A stretch of DNA of 64,000 nucleotides from Candidatus Electrothrix aestuarii (lineage in GTDB: Bacteria; Desulfobacterota; Desulfobulbia; Desulfobulbales; Desulfobulbaceae), in NCBI GenBank assembly GCA_032595685.2, contig CP159373.1, positions 4,503,821-4,567,820 on the forward strand, written 5' to 3'. Within the stretch, counting starts at the first letter, position 1, and every line of letters starts with the position of its first letter. The notes under the pieces are model-generated. The model saw nothing but the letters and a program-made list of their open reading frames with translations. It did no database searches and was not told the DNA's origin. Made by a program: the position numbers and the translations under genes. This document shows positions 25,142 through 33,563 of the stretch, piece by piece.

Positions 25142-25873
25142 TTACCCCTTCTCCTTGCTGATAAAAATCCGCCCAGCAAGAATTCCGGCCTCATAAAGAG
25201 CGAACAAGGGAAAGGCGAGCAGAACAGTCGCCGTGATTTCACCAACAGTCAGAAGAAAGGAAAGAACAACGATAGCAATGTAAAAATACTTCCGTTTTGC
25301 TTTGAAGTGGTCACGAGTAACGAGGCCGACACTGGTTGTCATAACCATAAGAAAAGGGATCTCAAAGGAGATGGCAAAGGCAAGCACCATGCGGGCAACA
25401 AAGGTCAGATAGAGCCCCAGCTTCGGCATGGGCACTAAATTCTCGCCAGCATAGCTCATAAAAAACGCCAAGGTTTTCGGCAGAACTACAAAGAACCCGA
25501 ACAGCGCGCCACTTACAAACAGCCCTGTGGACCAGAAAATGACCCTCCGGGCCAAGACTCGTTCCTTTTCTAAAAGCCCCGGTGCAACAAACATCCATAT
25601 TTGATACAGTAAGTAAGGAAAACTGACTGTAATACCAAAAAGAAGCGCCAGCTTAATATAGGATACAAAGGCATCAGTAAGCTTGGTGTAGACCAGTTTT
25701 TCCAAGGTTGGGGCAGCCGTAAACAAGGGCTGGGTACAGAAGGCGGCAAGCTGATCTATAAAATAATAGGCACAGGCCGTACTGAGGGCGATAGCAAGAA
25801 AAGATCTGAGAAGCCGCTCTCTCAGCTCCTGGTGGTGAGGGCGGAAACGTTCAAGCAGTGAGTCGGTGGTCAT
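25142..25873 (-). CDS. tatC: Twin-arginine translocase subunit TatC
   Basis: A 243-residue six-helix membrane protein. The N-terminal cytosolic stretch RPHHQELRERLLRSFLAIALS contains the HxxELRxRL motif that binds the twin-arginine signal; the later FAISFEIPFLMVM carries the conserved FxxxFExP glutamate, and LTVGEITATVLLAFPLFALYE closes the fold. TatC is the signal receptor with TatB, whose gene overlaps it by 4 bp (ATGA). Confidence 0.96.
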   Translation of the reverse strand: MTTDSLLERFRPHHQELRERLLRSFLAIALSTACAYYFIDQLAAFCTQPLFTAAPTLEKLVYTKLTDAFVSYIKLALLFGITVSFPYLLYQIWMFVAPGLLEKERVLARRVIFWSTGLFVSGALFGFFVVLPKTLAFFMSYAGENLVPMPKLGLYLTFVARMVLAFAISFEIPFLMVMTTSVGLVTRDHFKAKRKYFYIAIVVLSFLLTVGEITATVLLAFPLFALYEAGILAGRIFISKEKG

Positions 25874-26388
25874 GCGGCTGGAGTTGGGCGCGTTGCAGAG
25901 GTATCATCATTTTCTGCGACCTCAGATTCTTCGGATGATTCTTCAGGGGCGTCTTCAACATCGTCTGCCAGGGCCTCAGGTTCTTCTTTAGAATCTTCTT
26001 CAGAATCATTCTGTCGAGCCGGAGTAACATCGCCCTCCTCTTCCCAGGAGCGAAGGGAACGGGTCTCTGCTTCAACAACCTCGCCTTCCCCAGACTCATC
26101 CTGATCAGAAATCTTTTCTCCTTCCTGCTTCCAGAGGTTGGGACTTTTTATTCCCTCTTCCAGGAGCTGGGTCTTCACCTGACCAGCGGTCTGTTGCAGA
26201 TCACGTTGCACCGAGCTAACAACCTGTGTTTCCTCATTCAGGCTGTCTTTGACCTGATTCATGGTCTTTTTCAATTCATTGACACCCTTTGCCAAAGAAC
26301 GCGCCAGCTCCGGCAGCTTATCAGGCCCGACTACAATCAATGCTACTGCCAGAATCACGATCATTTCCGGCAAACCTATTCCAAACAT
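25870..26388 (-). CDS. tatB: Twin-arginine translocase subunit TatB
   Basis: A 172-residue protein beginning MFGIGLPEMIVILAVALIVVGPDKLPELARSLA, where the VGPDKLPE hinge (Pro-Asp) marks TatB rather than TatA. A long amphipathic helix follows, then an acidic low-complexity C-terminal tail from about residue 95. It forms the signal-binding complex with TatC, encoded directly downstream. At least one Tat substrate candidate is encoded in this window (32757-33392). Confidence 0.9.
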   Translation of the reverse strand: MFGIGLPEMIVILAVALIVVGPDKLPELARSLAKGVNELKKTMNQVKDSLNEETQVVSSVQRDLQQTAGQVKTQLLEEGIKSPNLWKQEGEKISDQDESGEGEVVEAETRSLRSWEEEGDVTPARQNDSEEDSKEEPEALADDVEDAPEESSEESEVAENDDTSATRPTPAA

Positions 26389-26408
26389 ATTTTTCTTTTA
26401 CGATTCTG

Positions 26409-26927
26409 TTACAGAGTTTTTCCGAGATGGTCCTGATTCAGTAGCTTCTCTCCATCGTCAGCAACAGGGAGATTTAGCACCATCGGATTGATGGTTAATT
26501 CAGTAAAACCATATCTTGCATAAAAATTTTTCACCTGGTCATTCAGGGAATGAACCAGAAGTGCCCGAACATCTATCTTACTGGCAACATATAAGGAACG
26601 GGCAACAACATCCTTTAACAGACCAACGCCTATCCCCCTGCCCTGCCAACGCACATCAACAGCCAGACGGGACAGGACAATAACCGGGACCGCAGCATGA
26701 TTTTCTCTATCCACCTTTTTTCCGCAACAGGTAACGCTTCCTGTTGAAAAAGAGTAAAAGCCAACAGCTATCGCGGACTGACATACCACATAGGTACGAG
26801 AGGCTCCAGAAATCTCATTACGCAATCCCTGATTACGAAGCCAGTCGTTTATCGAGGGGACTCCGCAATCGAAGCGCACAGTATCGTGACATGAAGTCAA
26901 CGGCTCTGGTGCTGTTATTCGTCCCAC
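26409..26927 (-). CDS. tacT: GNAT acetyltransferase, TacT-like toxin
   Basis: A 172-residue GNAT-fold protein. Typical features of type II acetylating toxins: RFDCGVPSINDWL near the start, the acetyl-CoA pyrophosphate loop in VDVRWQGRGIGVGLL, the catalytic-type tyrosine in FYARYGFTEL, and a C-terminal segment LNLPVADD. These toxins acetylate the amino acid on charged tRNA, blocking translation. Its start overlaps the end of the upstream DUF1778 antitoxin gene by 13 bp, the usual order for tacA-tacT. Confidence 0.88.
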   Translation of the reverse strand: MGRITAPEPLTSCHDTVRFDCGVPSINDWLRNQGLRNEISGASRTYVVCQSAIAVGFYSFSTGSVTCCGKKVDRENHAAVPVIVLSRLAVDVRWQGRGIGVGLLKDVVARSLYVASKIDVRALLVHSLNDQVKNFYARYGFTELTINPMVLNLPVADDGEKLLNQDHLGKTL

Positions 26928-27193
26928 GGCGCTTTTCCTTCAAGCAATCGCTGAATATGCCTATTATCAGTAAATCGCTCCTGTAAAGCAGCATCAAACT
27001 CGGCGAATTGTTTTTCGTCAAGAATAAAAAGACGCTGGTCCAGTAAGACATTCTCCGCCTCTCTGCACGAGGCTTCAAGAATAAAATCCGTCCTGTTCTT
27101 ATTCAAAAGCGCGGCAGCTCGGTCAATAAGTTCACGCTGGTTCTGGCGAGCCCGGATATTGATAGGGGTATTCCTTGTCTTTGCGGATGCCAT
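26915..27193 (-). CDS. tacA: DUF1778 antitoxin, TacA-like
   Basis: A 92-residue ribbon-helix-helix antitoxin started at MASAKTRNTPINIRA because AGGAGG precedes that ATG; the upstream extension of the frame is rejected. INIRARQNQRELIDRAAALLNKNRTDFILEAS matches the RHH DNA-binding part; the C-terminus (FAEFDAALQERF) would wrap the toxin. It should repress its own promoter together with the acetyltransferase. Confidence 0.88.
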   Translation of the reverse strand: MASAKTRNTPINIRARQNQRELIDRAAALLNKNRTDFILEASCREAENVLLDQRLFILDEKQFAEFDAALQERFTDNRHIQRLLEGKAPWDE

Positions 27194-27504
27194 AATTTCC
27201 TCCTGTTGAGCACGCTTCTGTATACACAGGCTATACACAAAACCTCTTTCATCCGTCAAGACAAACTTCCTTTTTCCGTGTCGCTTTGACCTGAATGATC
27301 ATAGCCTGAGATAGAGCAAAGAGTAAGGTTGGAGCCTCCCCCAATACTGAGAAGACCCTTGCGGTTGGTCCGCTGGAAGGAGTACTCGGCCCGGAGGTGA
27401 TTATTCCTCCGATCGGGACATAGATAATTTAATAGATAATTTACAGGTGATGGCAGGTAATTATGCAGCCCGGTGCAAGGCACCGGGCTGTGGGGTGAGC
27501 TGCC
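27194..27504. other. Intergenic region with hairpin
   Basis: About 310 bp upstream of the antitoxin and downstream of the cell-wall enzyme gene. It holds the hairpin at 27466-27490 and presumably the tacAT promoter. A minus-strand frame here (HLRAEYSFQRTNRKG, LLSIGGGSN) faintly resembles the end of a repeat-rich or barrel protein, too short to support a call. Confidence 0.4.
27466..27490 (-). terminator. Hairpin after the cell-wall hydrolase gene
   Basis: Perfect 11-bp inverted repeat CAGCCCGGTGC / GCACCGGGCTG with a 3-base loop, 15 bp past the stop of the downstream-most gene of the wall-enzyme cluster. There is no strong T-run on the minus strand, so it may be a stabilising or factor-assisted terminator. 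Confidence 0.5.
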
Positions 27505-29469
27505 TCAGGCATACTCCTGCTTGAGCCATTCCAGCAGGTGCCCAAGATGGATATCCGGGGTCTGCTCCGGTCCCCAATCCAGCGTGGTATGGGCCTGATT
27601 ATCTTTGTCGATAACGTTACGCAACCGTTGTTCCTGCTCATACCATTGCCTCTTGTTTGATCCGTCAGGGCAGGAAGCGGCCTCGGTATCTCCCCAGCGC
27701 AATTCCGGGCAATGATAGGGATCAAAGGAAAGCTTGAACAGGCGATCCATGATTTCCCTCAGCGTCAGAGTAACCTTATCCCCGCTGGAGTCGGTATAAC
27801 GGACCTGCACACCAGATGCGTTTGCCTGCCAGATGGCATCGTACTTGCGCACCAACTCACTGGCACTGCCGCTGAATTCATAGGGATGATTGCCCGAAGC
27901 CACAGCGGTCACGCTCTGCTTCATCAGATCAAACATCTCCCGGACCTGGGCCTTGAGACGTGCATCCCGGCCCGGCGTGGAAAAGGATTCCCACTCGCCC
28001 TCAGTGCCGTATATATTATAGGGCAGGCTTGACGGATGGGCCTTGCGGTGGACCCCCTGTAAGACAGCCGCTTCCACGGATTCCACCCGATCCTGAAGGG
28101 CCTGGTCCAGGGCCGCCATCTGCTGATTGATTTCCCTGATCGGATCAACTCTGCCGCTACCGATAGCCAGCATCCGCTTGACCCATTGGTGATAATCAAG
28201 CACAAGCCCGTCAACCTGATAGCTGTCCTGACATTGGCTTTTGCCGGAGTCGAAGAAGCGGGAATTGGCATTGAACGCCAAGGAAAAGCTGCCGCTGTTG
28301 CTCACCTTTTGCTCCCGCCAGAGTCGGAAGCCTCCTCCCTGTTTGCAGGAACCCCGGGAGAGATGGGCACCGAAACGCTTACTGGTGAGGCTGTTATCCG
28401 GATGAGCATCCACAAACCAGACCGTGCCGTCGTCGTCCACTCTGGAAACCACCAGTACGTGCCCGTTAGGATCGTAATAGATCGTGCCCGGCGCAACACT
28501 GTCCCGGTTCACCTCACAGAGGTAGGTGTCGGTCTTTTCTGTGGTCCAAAGATAACGAAAAAAACCGCTATGAACGAAGTTGGAAATCGCCCTGGCCATG
28601 CTGGCAAAGCTGGAATAATTGAGAAAGGAACTGCGCCTGCCGGGTTGGTTATTATTGGTGTAGCGACCACCGGAGATGCTTGAGTTGAAAGAAAAGGGCA
28701 ACCGTTTCTTATAGCTGAAATAGGCCCGGAGCAGATAGGGCAGATCGGCGCAGTCACAGTGGATGGAAAGGTTGCGGTCTTCCTCCGAATACAGGCTGTT
28801 GCCTGCGGGATTGCGCAGGCAGGCGGCCAGTGATCCTTTCTTGTCGGCAAAGAGCTGCTTCACCCAGTCGGAGAATGCCGCCTCGTAGTCGCGGTCCCAT
28901 TGATTGCGGGCTGTCCAGGCTGCACCTGCACCACCGACATTGATATCCCCGTCCGGCTCCTCCTCAGGTTCTCCAGAGTCTCCAGAGTCTGCCGCCGCAA
29001 CAAGCTCCCTCCACGTTCTGCCACCTACATCAATCCTGCCATCAGGGCGGGACATAAAGGTCGACTGAAAATCCCGAATCGCCTGCATCAGCTCCGCAGA
29101 GCATTCATCGCTGACCGCCAGCGGCGACGGTAAGACTTTATTGAACAGAGCGTAGACAATGCGGACATCACGAGGGCGGTTCTGCCCGCCTGAGTCGCCC
29201 ACTGAACCGGTCAGTTCACCGTCCGAGGCATTGACAGCAGCGTTAAGTTCCCGCCATGTCCTGCCGCCTACATCAATCCTGCCGTCAGGGCGAGACATGA
29301 AGGCTGACTGAAAATCCCGAATCGCCTGCATCAGTTCCGCAGAACATTCATCGCTGACCACCAGCGGTGTCGGTAAAACTTTATTAAACAGAGCGTACAC
29401 GGTACGCACATCCTCGGGACGATTCTCTCCCCCTGCATCACCCACTGAACCGCTGATAGAAACCGGCAT
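27505..29469 (-). CDS. Putative papain-fold cell-wall hydrolase with two peptidoglycan-binding-like modules
   Basis: A 654-residue protein without a signal peptide. Two near-identical 70-residue modules (about 6-75 and 88-156; ISGSVGDAGGENRPEDVR..., each ending PDGRIDVGGRTWREL) resemble peptidoglycan-binding domains. An acidic linker leads to a region with a plausible Cys-His-Asp triad of an NlpC/P60- or CHAP-like fold: C238 or C240 in HCDCADLPYLL, H337 in NGHVLVV and D354 in WFVDAHPD. The C-terminal 250 residues are unrecognised and cysteine-containing. The same module pair heads the deacetylase gene upstream, so both proteins target the same material. Lack of Sec signal suggests a secretion-system effector or another export route. 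Confidence 0.65.
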   Translation of the reverse strand: MPVSISGSVGDAGGENRPEDVRTVYALFNKVLPTPLVVSDECSAELMQAIRDFQSAFMSRPDGRIDVGGRTWRELNAAVNASDGELTGSVGDSGGQNRPRDVRIVYALFNKVLPSPLAVSDECSAELMQAIRDFQSTFMSRPDGRIDVGGRTWRELVAAADSGDSGEPEEEPDGDINVGGAGAAWTARNQWDRDYEAAFSDWVKQLFADKKGSLAACLRNPAGNSLYSEEDRNLSIHCDCADLPYLLRAYFSYKKRLPFSFNSSISGGRYTNNNQPGRRSSFLNYSSFASMARAISNFVHSGFFRYLWTTEKTDTYLCEVNRDSVAPGTIYYDPNGHVLVVSRVDDDGTVWFVDAHPDNSLTSKRFGAHLSRGSCKQGGGFRLWREQKVSNSGSFSLAFNANSRFFDSGKSQCQDSYQVDGLVLDYHQWVKRMLAIGSGRVDPIREINQQMAALDQALQDRVESVEAAVLQGVHRKAHPSSLPYNIYGTEGEWESFSTPGRDARLKAQVREMFDLMKQSVTAVASGNHPYEFSGSASELVRKYDAIWQANASGVQVRYTDSSGDKVTLTLREIMDRLFKLSFDPYHCPELRWGDTEAASCPDGSNKRQWYEQEQRLRNVIDKDNQAHTTLDWGPEQTPDIHLGHLLEWLKQEYA

Positions 29470-29496
29470 TGCTGCTCCTCCTTTTTTAGCGTTCTT

Positions 29497-29889
29497 TTAT
29501 TCCCCAATGCGACCCAACCAGAACCTCTGCAACTTCCCGGTCAGCTCCCCCTGGTCATCTCGGTACTCCACAACCAGCCCAACAGTGACATTCATCCGCT
29601 CTTTCCCGCTGCCTACCGCTTCCCGGCGATCCGAGGAATAATACTCCTGTCCCTCGATAGGCGAGTAGTCCGCCTTGCCGAGGAGTTCTTCCACCTCGCT
29701 GCGGGTCATGTCCCTGTGCAGATATTTCGAAATCACCTCAAGGCTGGCGTAGTCCTTCTGTGTTCTGTAGCTGCTGCCTGCCCGTTCGACCTGCTCCGAT
29801 TTCTGATCCCGACCGGTACAGTCCGTACAGGTAATGCCCATCAGGACAATGAATAACAGCAGCGTACTGATGCGATTACGGTTTGGCAA
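29497..29889 (-). CDS. Small probable lipoprotein between two wall enzymes
   Basis: A 130-residue protein if started at TTG 29889; the frame is open to 29937 but that would overlap the deacetylase by 62 bp. A hydrophobic N-terminus (STLLLFIVLMGITC) may be a lipoprotein signal, though the residue before the Cys is not typical. The mature part contains YLHRDMTRSEVEELLGKADY, reminiscent of SmpA/BamE-like lipoproteins, and a strand-rich end (VGLVVEYRDDQGELTGKL). Its place between two peptidoglycan-directed enzymes makes an immunity or accessory role possible; this is inference. Confidence 0.55.
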   Translation of the reverse strand: MPNRNRISTLLLFIVLMGITCTDCTGRDQKSEQVERAGSSYRTQKDYASLEVISKYLHRDMTRSEVEELLGKADYSPIEGQEYYSSDRREAVGSGKERMNVTVGLVVEYRDDQGELTGKLQRFWLGRIGE

Positions 29890-30943
29890 GAGTGAATCCC
29901 CACTGTTTGAGTTGAGTAATGAAGTCCTCAAGATCATCGGCAGTATCCGGCAGAACGTGCATCAATACACTAAACACGCTCTGATGCTGCTTTCGTTGAA
30001 ATTGCCGATCAATCATTGCCCGTTTGGCAGGACCAATCCCCTTAGGTGATTTCCAATCCTCGGTGTCGATGTCCCAGTTCTGAATAGTCAGGGACAGCTC
30101 TTTTGCCACAGCAGCAAGCTCCCGATCATAAGGCGGCCAACCGCCTGCTCCATATGGAGGACGAATTTTGGTTGGGGTGACTCCGGCGGCCTTCTTGATG
30201 CTTTCCTGGGTCTTCTCCAGTTCCTTCCGCACTGCTGATTTGGACAGGCCAGCCAGATTCGGATGCGTATAGGAGTGATTCTGCACCTTGTGCCCCCGGT
30301 TCGCGATTTCTTTCACCGCTGACCGATTACTATTCACCTCCTGCCCGAGAACATAAAATTCCGCCTTGATGTTGTGGCGATCCAGAGTGTCCAGAATGGA
30401 GTGCAGGGCACTGGTCGGGGCCGGGCCATCATCAAAGGAAAGAATGACGGCTTTACCAATGCCTCCAGCCGGGGTTGTCAGCCGCCGCCATGTTCTGCCG
30501 CCCACATCAATCCTGCCATCAGGATGAGACATGAAGGTTTTCTGGAGATCCCGGATAGCCTGAATCAGTTCATCCGAGACCTGATCGCTGGTTGCCAGCG
30601 GTCGTGAAAGAATCTTATTGAACAGGGCATAGACTACCTGCACATCCTGCGGACTGTTCTGACCGCCCTGCCCAACGGAACCGCTGATTTCTTCTTTTTT
30701 CGGCTTTTCCGCTACCGCAGTGAGTTCCCGCCATGTTCTGCCGTTCACATCAATCCTGCCGTCGGGACGAGAGAGAAAGGCTTTCTGAAAATTGGTAATA
30801 GCTTGAATCAGTTCATCCGAGACCTGATCGCTGAGCGGCAATGGTGCGGATAATATCTTATTGAACAACTCTTGAACCGTTCGTACATCTTCGGCACGGT
30901 TTATGCCACCCTGTCCTACAGAGCCGGTGATAGAACTCGCCAT
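29876..30943 (-). CDS. Polysaccharide deacetylase (NodB domain) with two peptidoglycan-binding-like modules
   Basis: A 355-residue protein, no signal peptide. Two modules (about 4-75 and 85-155), with the same SVGQGG-N-DVR/DVQ opening and DGRIDV-GRTWR ending as in the 654-residue protein downstream. The NodB domain follows: LSFDDGP (D171, D172), metal-binding H223 and H227 in NHSYTH, RPPYGAGG, DIDTEDWK and the LMHV histidine near the end. All residues needed for metal-dependent N-deacetylation of peptidoglycan or chitin-like polymers are present. It is the first gene of a three-gene cluster and its stop overlaps the lipoprotein gene start. Confidence 0.85.
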   Translation of the reverse strand: MASSITGSVGQGGINRAEDVRTVQELFNKILSAPLPLSDQVSDELIQAITNFQKAFLSRPDGRIDVNGRTWRELTAVAEKPKKEEISGSVGQGGQNSPQDVQVVYALFNKILSRPLATSDQVSDELIQAIRDLQKTFMSHPDGRIDVGGRTWRRLTTPAGGIGKAVILSFDDGPAPTSALHSILDTLDRHNIKAEFYVLGQEVNSNRSAVKEIANRGHKVQNHSYTHPNLAGLSKSAVRKELEKTQESIKKAAGVTPTKIRPPYGAGGWPPYDRELAAVAKELSLTIQNWDIDTEDWKSPKGIGPAKRAMIDRQFQRKQHQSVFSVLMHVLPDTADDLEDFITQLKQWGFTLAKP

Positions 30944-31190
30944 GCTATACCTCCTTTTTTGATTTTGCTGTTGGACTTATCCGTTAAAATAGCAGTGTAA
31001 AGATAATTGCATGCTGATATGCCGGAACTCTCTCTCCCTCGGCTCAGAATATTCCAGTTTACCAGAGAAGAAGCCAGAAAAAGTCACAAGACTTGACAAG
31101 GATATAGTCCTTGCGCATTAACCTGTCGAGCGAAATTGACCCGTCCTGAATATAGTTGACACATTAATGACCATTCAGGAGGGGAATAAT

Positions 31191-31589
31191 ATGAAAAAAG
31201 AACCTGTCAAACGTTACAGCCAGGCACTTAAACAACAGGTTGTCAGAGAGTACGAAGAGGGCGTCAGCATATACAGCTTGCGTCAGAAATATGGCATTGG
31301 CGCTCACGGCACCGTAGAGCGATGGATTAAGAAGTTTGGCCGTTCCGGTTACCGCGCCGAGGTTGTGCATATCCAAACGGTTGAAGATCAGCTTGAATTT
31401 AAAGCAATGAAAAGCCGGATCAAGGAGCTGGAATCGGCATTGGCACAAAGCGTCCTTGAAAACCGGATGCTGGAAACCACGATAGAAGTAGCCGATCAAT
31501 CATTGGGCACTGATATTAAAAAAATTTCGGGAGGAAATTATAACCAGGGCAGCAGCTGTAAGGCAGATCAGCAGGCAGGCGGCCTGTAA
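31191..31589 (+). CDS. IS3 transposase OrfA
   Basis: A 132-residue protein starting MKKEPVKRYSQALKQQVV. It has a helix-turn-helix (VSIYSLRQKYGIGAHGTVERWIKKFG) for binding the inverted repeats and a leucine-zipper-like helix (LEFKAMKSRIKELESALAQ). A run of seven As at 31518-31524 (AAA AAA in frame) is the expected -1 slippage site producing the OrfAB fusion; beyond it OrfA ends with a short out-of-family tail. Confidence 0.88.
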   Translation: MKKEPVKRYSQALKQQVVREYEEGVSIYSLRQKYGIGAHGTVERWIKKFGRSGYRAEVVHIQTVEDQLEFKAMKSRIKELESALAQSVLENRMLETTIEVADQSLGTDIKKISGGNYNQGSSCKADQQAGGL

Positions 31590-31626
31590 CTGGTACGGTA
31601 TCAGTCGGCAGGCATATTACCAGGCA

Positions 31627-32397
31627 TTGCAGCGACAGATGCTCCAGGCAGCCGAAAACCAACTCATCGTGGAACTGGTCAGGGCCATCCGCCAGCGTCA
31701 CCCACGTATGGGCGGACGAAAACTGCATTACGAACTACAGGATTCGATGGCCGCCTTGGGAATTTCCAGGGGCAGAGACGCATTTTTCAAGCTGTTATCA
31801 GCACATAACCTGCTGGTCCCAACCAGACTCAGCCATCGCAAAACCACACATGCTGGCCTGTGGCGATGCCCCAATCTGTTGATTGATTTAACCATTACCC
31901 ACGTCCATCAGGCCTGGGTTGGTGACATCACCTATATCACGACCGAGACGGGATTTGTTTATCTGGCTTTACTGACCGATGTTTTTTCTCGCTTTATTGT
32001 CGGCTTCGATCTCTCGTCGTCGCTTGCGGTCGAAGGGTGTGACCGGGCGCTGAAACAGGCGATAGCACAGGCTGACGGTGCTGATTTGCGTGGCCTGATC
32101 CATCATTCGGATCATGGGGTGCAATACACCGCCTGGCTGTACCGGGAGCGATTGCAAAAGATGGAGATACGTTCCAGCATGGGAGAAGTGGGCAACTGTT
32201 ACGAAAACGCCTTAGCTGAACGAGTGAATGGAATCTTAAAAGGCGAATATGGCCTTGACGACCTTTTCATTGATAAGGAACATGCTCAGAAAGCTGTCCG
32301 GGAAGCTGTATGGCTATACAATTATGAACGGCCTCACCTGGCACTCAACTATGGAAAGCCTGCAGAGATTTATTTTGAGAAAATTGATGTGAAGTAG
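31627..32397 (+). CDS. IS3 transposase OrfB (DDE integrase domain)
   Basis: 256 residues from the TTG at 31627, but the frame is open from the A-run at 31518 and the true product is probably the -1 frameshifted OrfAB fusion (the junction reads FREEIITRAAAVRQISRQAACNWY). HTH_21 domain (RHPRMGGRKLHYEL), then the DDE core: VGDITYI with the first Asp, HHSDHGVQYT with the second, and GNCYENALAERVNG with the Glu. Ends NYERPHLALNYGKPAEIY as in the IS3 family. The catalytic triad looks intact, so the element could be active. Confidence 0.9.
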   Translation: MQRQMLQAAENQLIVELVRAIRQRHPRMGGRKLHYELQDSMAALGISRGRDAFFKLLSAHNLLVPTRLSHRKTTHAGLWRCPNLLIDLTITHVHQAWVGDITYITTETGFVYLALLTDVFSRFIVGFDLSSSLAVEGCDRALKQAIAQADGADLRGLIHHSDHGVQYTAWLYRERLQKMEIRSSMGEVGNCYENALAERVNGILKGEYGLDDLFIDKEHAQKAVREAVWLYNYERPHLALNYGKPAEIYFEKIDVK

Positions 32398-32525
32398 TTA
32401 CTATTTTGGTGTCAACATATTTCAGGACTTGACACGGAAACACTCTTTCCCTGTACATCAATTGCTTGCGTATTGGAAAATTTGGAGTATTCTTGGCTCC
32501 CGATACTCTCCTGTTTCAGGGATTC

Positions 32526-32555
32526 TTGACAAAAAGAGGTACCATAAAATACAAA
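32526..32555 (+). promoter_or_regulatory. Candidate sigma-70 promoter upstream of the recN fragment
   Basis: TTGACA at 32526-32531 and TACAAA at 32550-32555 with an 18-bp spacer, 45 bp before the first recN-like ATG. It may be the original recN promoter, now feeding the inserted cassette. Confidence 0.4.
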
Positions 32556-32594
32556 ACAGTACAACCTGCGACCGCCACGCTACGCATACCATAC

Positions 32595-32724
32595 AACACC
32601 ATGCTCCAAGAATTACGTGTCAATAATCTGGCCCTGATCAACAGGCTGGATCTGGATTTCTCCGAAACCGGCTCCGGCCTGATCGCCTTTACTGGTGAAA
32701 CCGGGGCGGGCAAGTCCATTATTC
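32595..32724 (+). pseudogene. Duplicated 5' end of recN
   Basis: From ATG 32601 to 32724 the sequence matches the first 124 bp of recN (33564-33687) with three mismatches, one of them changing Ser to Thr; six upstream bases match almost fully too. It encodes RecN residues 1-41 including the Walker A motif, then breaks off and runs in frame into the next gene. It is a direct repeat flanking the Tat-protein cassette. Confidence 0.9.
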
Positions 32725-32756
32725 AAGCAGAAACCTCATACCCCAGTACTTTAAAA

Positions 32757-33392
32757 ATGCAAAAAAATAACCACGCCGACACTCATCAGGAAGAGATAAA
32801 CCAAAGCCGCAGGACTGCTATCCGAAAAATAGCCACAGGAACTGTTGCCTTAGCCGGTTGTTCGCTGCTGCCTCAAAAATGGTCAACACCCATTATCGAA
32901 TTCGGTGCCCTCCCTGCCCATGCTACAACAAGCGGCTTGGAAGAGCTTATCAAAATTGTTGAACAGCGTCATATTGAAGACATTGAAAAAGAAACAGAGG
33001 AAACAGAACAACCTGCCCAGGCTGCAGAAGAAGAGGTTATCTCAGCAGATGCTGCCCCGCAAAATAAGGAGAAGAGTGACCTCCGAGGATATAGCAACAA
33101 GCTGATCATGCAAGATACTGGTGCAATAATGTTCTGTGATGGGGTTCGCCAGCACAAAATAGTCTTTCCAAAACTTGGCCCCCAGTATGGCAATTCGTTA
33201 CTCCTGGTCTGGAGTGATGGCAACGAACTCTCTGTCCCTGATTCCAGAAAGATGGCTATGAAGGGGGATAAAAACGACTATAGGAAATACCAACCCGGCG
33301 GATCATATAGTGGCAACAATCCAGACATCCCGACTATGGAAGTGTATGCTAAGAGAGGTACGCATCCGAGCAGTGTAACGCTCTACTATTAG
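32757..33392 (+). CDS. Twin-arginine signal protein of unknown function
   Basis: A 211-residue protein from MQKNNHADTHQEEINQ. Residues 17-36 are a Tat signal (SRRTAIRKIATGTVALAGC, with R18-R19), and the Cys could be lipidated. An acidic Gln/Glu-rich stretch (about 75-105, ETEETEQPAQAAEEE) precedes a small C-terminal domain with GYSNKLIMQDTGAIMFCDG and MEVYAKRGTHPSSVTLYY. No family recognised. The frame is open upstream into the recN fragment, so a fusion of 264 residues starting at 32601 is possible but would bury the signal. Codon usage and the flanking recN repeats point to an inserted cassette. Confidence 0.65.
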   Translation: MQKNNHADTHQEEINQSRRTAIRKIATGTVALAGCSLLPQKWSTPIIEFGALPAHATTSGLEELIKIVEQRHIEDIEKETEETEQPAQAAEEEVISADAAPQNKEKSDLRGYSNKLIMQDTGAIMFCDGVRQHKIVFPKLGPQYGNSLLLVWSDGNELSVPDSRKMAMKGDKNDYRKYQPGGSYSGNNPDIPTMEVYAKRGTHPSSVTLYY

Positions 33393-33410
33393 CCGGAGGA
33401 AAAGAGTACA

Positions 33411-33440
33411 CCGGGTTCATCTTACTGAGGATGAACCCGG
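33411..33440. other. Stem-loop after the Tat-protein gene
   Basis: CCGGGTTCATC / GATGAACCCGG, 11 bp with an 8-base loop, 18 bp past the stop codon. It is followed by A5 rather than a T-run, so it is not a standard intrinsic terminator for the plus strand; it may stabilise the mRNA end. Confidence 0.5.
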
Positions 33441-33563
33441 AAAAATTAATAGAAAATCAATAGGAAAACAATTAAGCCTGACCCTACTGATCTTGACGAT
33501 ACTGTTGAAAAAATTACCATAGGAATTTCCTATCAGCTCAGGCTCCTCTGAGCGTATAACATC

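Larger units (their letters stand above)
31137..32435 (+). mobile_element. IS3-family insertion sequence
   Basis: About 1.3 kb bounded by imperfect 26-bp terminal inverted repeats (left 31137-31162, right 32410-32435; 19 of 26 match, core GTCCTGAA and GTTGACAC). It contains overlapping orfA and orfB in a -1 relation. No clear target duplication: the bases outside the two ends differ. The element separates the wall-enzyme cluster from the recN region. Confidence 0.85.

Noticed and set aside
31133-32439. Target-site duplication of the IS3 element
   Set aside because: TTGAC occurs near both ends but at different distances from the inverted repeats; bases directly outside the ends do not match.
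33411-33440. Intrinsic terminator after the Tat-protein gene
   Set aside because: The stem is good but is followed by As, not Ts; recorded as a stem-loop only.
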